Positions 61,807 to 64,000 of a DNA stretch of 64,000 nucleotides are shown piece after piece. The notes under the pieces were generated by a model. That model made no database searches. It had not been told where the DNA came from and saw only the letters and a list, made by a program, of their open reading frames with translations. The position numbers were made by a program, and so were the translations under genes. Each line of letters begins with the position of its first letter. Position 1 is the first letter of the stretch. The DNA is from Fortiea sp. LEGE XX443. Lineage in GTDB: Bacteria; Cyanobacteriota; Cyanobacteriia; Cyanobacteriales; Nostocaceae. The stretch spans positions 18,229-82,228 of the forward strand of contig NZ_JADEXZ010000018.1 of assembly GCF_015206815.1 (NCBI RefSeq), in the 5' to 3' direction.

Positions 61807-62973
61807 ATGAGGATATTTCTGAGTTGTCTACAATCGCAACGACAACATCCCGTACCTGCATACCAGTTCTGGGAAACCTATTTCAAAAATGGAATTGAAG
61901 AAGCACAACATGAATGGGTAGAAGCAAAGAAGGTAGATTGGGCTGAAGGTTTAGTTTATTTAGAAAAGGAAGCATTAAGGGAATGGCGTGATCGTACTTG
62001 GAACCTTATTATATCATCAATAAAACAACACCATCAAACTAAACCGATTGATTTGTTTCTTGCTTACTTGTTCCCTAAACAAGTTGAGCCAAGAGCAATT
62101 CAAGAGATTAAAGCTTTGGGTATACCCTGTGTCAATTTTTTTTGTGATAACGTCAGAGAGTTTACGCGGATTCCTAAAGAATTTTACTGTTTTGACTTAC
62201 ATTGGGTTCCAGAATTTAAAGCTCTCAAAATGTATCAACAGGCAGGACTTAATTATATTTATGCACCTATGCCTGTTTGGATTCCACCTCATCAAAGAAA
62301 TTGTAACCACCCAGAAAATTACGGTGTGAGCTTTATTGGTTCCCGTGATATACAACGTGAAGTATTGCTTGCTCAAGTTCTAAAATCTGATATTCCAATT
62401 GAGATTCGAGGTGCTGGATGGAGCAAAAATACATCCACTTTATCTGATTCCTCTAAACAGCATCAAAACATATTGTATACTGCTATAAATCAATTAAAAT
62501 TTGTGAATAATCAAGGTATTACAGCGTGGGTTAGGAAGATACAAGCTAAGTCTCTACCCAGAATTTCAGATGATACCTTTTCTGGCTTTATTAAAAAACA
62601 ACCAAATACTGACGAATACCCAGCTATTATTCAGCAAAGTACAATTAGTTTGGGTATCAACAGATACCCGAGTTATCAATATTCATTTTTCAAACCTAAT
62701 ACTTACTCTCGGATGCGTGATATAGAAGCTCCAATGATGGGAGCTTGTTATTTGACTGAGTGGACTGAAGGGCTAGACCATTTGTATGAGCTAGGCGAGG
62801 AAATAGAAACCTATCGCTCATGTGAAGAGTTGATCGAAAAAATACGAATTTTAAAAGCAAGTCCTGAGAAAAGAAATAAACTACGGTGTCGAGGACAAAA
62901 GAGAGCGTTAACAGACCATACACTATCTACTAGTCTCAATAAAATTTCTTCTAGTTTAGGTCTCAATCAATGA
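61807..62973 (+). CDS. CgeB-like glycosyltransferase
   Basis: A 388-residue protein of the CgeB/Glyco_trans_1_2 type. The middle has GIPCVNFFCDNVREFTRIPK (~105-124) and DLHWVPEFKALKMYQQAGLN, and the donor half shows ENYGVSFIGSRDIQREVLLA (~172-191), IEIRGAGWSKN and TISLGINRYPSYQYSFFKPN (~280-299), then YSRMRDIEAPMMGACYLTEW (~300-319) and EEIETYRSCEELIEKIRILK. These are typical of GT-B transferases acting on spore or envelope polymers. Sugar unknown. Its stop overlaps the next gene by ATGA. Confidence 0.85.
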   Translation: MRIFLSCLQSQRQHPVPAYQFWETYFKNGIEEAQHEWVEAKKVDWAEGLVYLEKEALREWRDRTWNLIISSIKQHHQTKPIDLFLAYLFPKQVEPRAIQEIKALGIPCVNFFCDNVREFTRIPKEFYCFDLHWVPEFKALKMYQQAGLNYIYAPMPVWIPPHQRNCNHPENYGVSFIGSRDIQREVLLAQVLKSDIPIEIRGAGWSKNTSTLSDSSKQHQNILYTAINQLKFVNNQGITAWVRKIQAKSLPRISDDTFSGFIKKQPNTDEYPAIIQQSTISLGINRYPSYQYSFFKPNTYSRMRDIEAPMMGACYLTEWTEGLDHLYELGEEIETYRSCEELIEKIRILKASPEKRNKLRCRGQKRALTDHTLSTSLNKISSSLGLNQ

Positions 62974-63896
62974 AATATCCAGCACATCCTGAACTGCTTA
63001 TCGAATTTGCTCGTTGGTGGGATCAAAATCAAACTGGTGGATGGGATTGTACTTGGCGGCGTCGACCCGTTTGGGTAGCACAATTACTTCAAAAGATAGG
63101 AATGCACCAAGAAGTATCAGTTCCACTGTTTTTTGGTGAGCAGATGCGAATCATTACAGGCGAAACGGTTTCCACATCTATTCTGAGTTTCGGATACTCT
63201 GAAGTTGCAATTACAGCATTAATGCTCTTTTTAGTCCGTCCAGGTCAAGTTTTTGTAGATATCGGGACACATTTCGGCTATGAGGCACTTTTAGCATGTA
63301 AGCTTGTCGGTAGACAAGGGCAAGTAATTTGTTTTGAACCCAGTCCAGCAACTTTCGCTATTGCTCAAAAAAACCTAACTCATTTTCCGCAAGCTAAATT
63401 ACACTGTCTAGCAATTGCTGAAAAACCTGGAAGTTTAAAATTTCAAAATCGAACAATTTTAGAGTCAGCTTTTAATAGTCTTGTTATGGATCAAAAACAT
63501 GGTGACTGTGTAGAAGTATCTGTAACAACTCTTGACCAGATCCTGGAAAATCGCACTCAAACTATTGATTTTATAAAATGTGATGTTGAGGGATTAGAAA
63601 TAGAAATATTGAAGGGAGCAAATAAATTACTTGGTGCTGACTCTCCAGTTATAGTATTGGAAGCTGATATGCCTTCACCAGACGGTAAAGTGTCCCCAAG
63701 GGCTTTAGAACTAGCAGCTTATCTTGAAGCATACAACTACCAAGCACTCAGCTTTGACTTTGATGGCAATCTTCGATTAGGTGAAATTAATAGCTTTCCA
63801 GTTTTTCATGCAAATATTGCATTTATTCCACGCATGAGGGTTGATATCTTAGCTTTTATTAATAAAAAAATTAGGCATTGCATAATAGAGAGATGA
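62970..63896 (+). CDS. FkbM family methyltransferase
   Basis: A 308-residue SAM methyltransferase. A ~70-residue N-terminal region (FARWWDQNQTGGWDCTWRRR) precedes the SAM motif QVFVDIGTHFGYEALLACKL (~92-111), VICFEPSPATFAIAQKNL (~117-134), LKFQNRTILESAFNSL, and IDFIKCDVEGLEIEILKGAN (~198-217). It is coupled to the upstream glycosyltransferase (ATGA at 62970-62973) and ends the operon. An IS1-type element begins within 20 bp of its stop. Confidence 0.92.
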   Translation: MKYPAHPELLIEFARWWDQNQTGGWDCTWRRRPVWVAQLLQKIGMHQEVSVPLFFGEQMRIITGETVSTSILSFGYSEVAITALMLFLVRPGQVFVDIGTHFGYEALLACKLVGRQGQVICFEPSPATFAIAQKNLTHFPQAKLHCLAIAEKPGSLKFQNRTILESAFNSLVMDQKHGDCVEVSVTTLDQILENRTQTIDFIKCDVEGLEIEILKGANKLLGADSPVIVLEADMPSPDGKVSPRALELAAYLEAYNYQALSFDFDGNLRLGEINSFPVFHANIAFIPRMRVDILAFINKKIRHCIIER

Positions 63897-63912
63897 ATTG
63901 AGGTCATCTACT

Positions 63913-64000
63913 GTGCAATGTCCATACTGCGGCTCTACGGAAATCAGAAAGAATGGGAAACGTAAAAGTAAACAAAATCACATTTGTACTCATTGCAACC
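63913..64000 (+). CDS. IS1-family transposase, N-terminal part (runs off window)
   Basis: A frame from GTG 63913 to the right edge reads QCPYCGSTEIRKNGKRKSK and QNHICTHCN, the C-x2-C ... C-x2-C zinc-binding N-terminus of IS1-family (InsA-type) transposases common in cyanobacteria. The rest lies outside. It marks a mobile-element boundary directly after the polysaccharide operon. Confidence 0.8.
   Translation, partial: MQCPYCGSTEIRKNGKRKSKQNHICTHCN

Overview
The window looks like chromosome of a filamentous, probably heterocyst-forming cyanobacterium of the Nostoc/Anabaena group. Signs are the many HIP1 octamers (GCGATCGC), a ferredoxin-type divinyl reductase next to light-dependent protochlorophyllide reductase, families found mostly in cyanobacteria (DUF5895, Uma2, DUF29, TMEM14, SLH proteins, PEP-CTERM), and small mobile repeats that carry heptanucleotide tandem repeats. 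No tRNA, rRNA or CRISPR array was seen. Genus assignment is inference.

Layout. 1-8.1 kb: housekeeping genes. These are an unknown partial gene, divergent bciB and por (two late chlorophyll steps), a manganese (yybP-ykoY) riboswitch with terminator and antiterminator in front of a UPF0016/GDT1 manganese exporter gene, a TPR protein, an RGG-box protein and a DUF39 homocysteine-biosynthesis protein. 8.3-12.7 kb: a small membrane protein, a palindrome-rich inserted element, and a 950-residue HTH/TIR-like/GAF-GAF protein that resembles conflict-system sensors. 12.8-22 kb: DUF5895, an SLH-anchored clan GH-A glycosidase, MltA, a PaiB-like protein, an RNase D gene broken by one stop codon, a TPR lipoprotein, cysH and a TnpB remnant.

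22-29 kb: a minus-strand operon of a membrane-anchored coiled-coil TerB-C-like protein, a DUF2791 (BrxD-like) ATPase and an Lhr/BrxHI-like helicase, with a DUF815 ATPase upstream. It is a candidate stress or defence module. 29.9-32.3 kb: an aminoglycoside-phosphotransferase-like kinase and a HopA1-family protein in one operon behind a 1-kb non-coding stretch. This pair matches the split Ser/Thr dehydratases of class V lanthipeptide and thioamitide pathways, but no convincing precursor peptide gene is visible. 32-46 kb: DHNA-CoA thioesterase, a secreted repeat protein, a transposase relic, a GGDEF protein, dxs, an SLH protein, a five-bladed propeller and a TauD-like dioxygenase, class I aldolase, an FdhF/YdeP molybdoenzyme and an ADP-ribosylglycohydrolase.

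46.4-63.9 kb: a polysaccharide locus of the ABC-transporter type. It holds a WcaF-like acetyltransferase, a PEP-CTERM protein, a Wzz/Wzc-like kinase, a GT4 transferase, Wzm and Wzt, then a tightly packed run of glycosyltransferases and FkbM methyltransferases. A 44-codon ORF with ATGA overlaps at both ends sits between wzt and the next glycosyltransferase. An IS1-type transposase begins at the right edge.

Two families of roughly 100-130 bp MITE-like elements are scattered through the window (27.0, 33.0, 50.6 kb; and 21.9, 33.0, 41.2 kb). One is nested inside the other, their lengths vary by whole heptamers, and in places they supply the stop codons of neighbouring reading frames.
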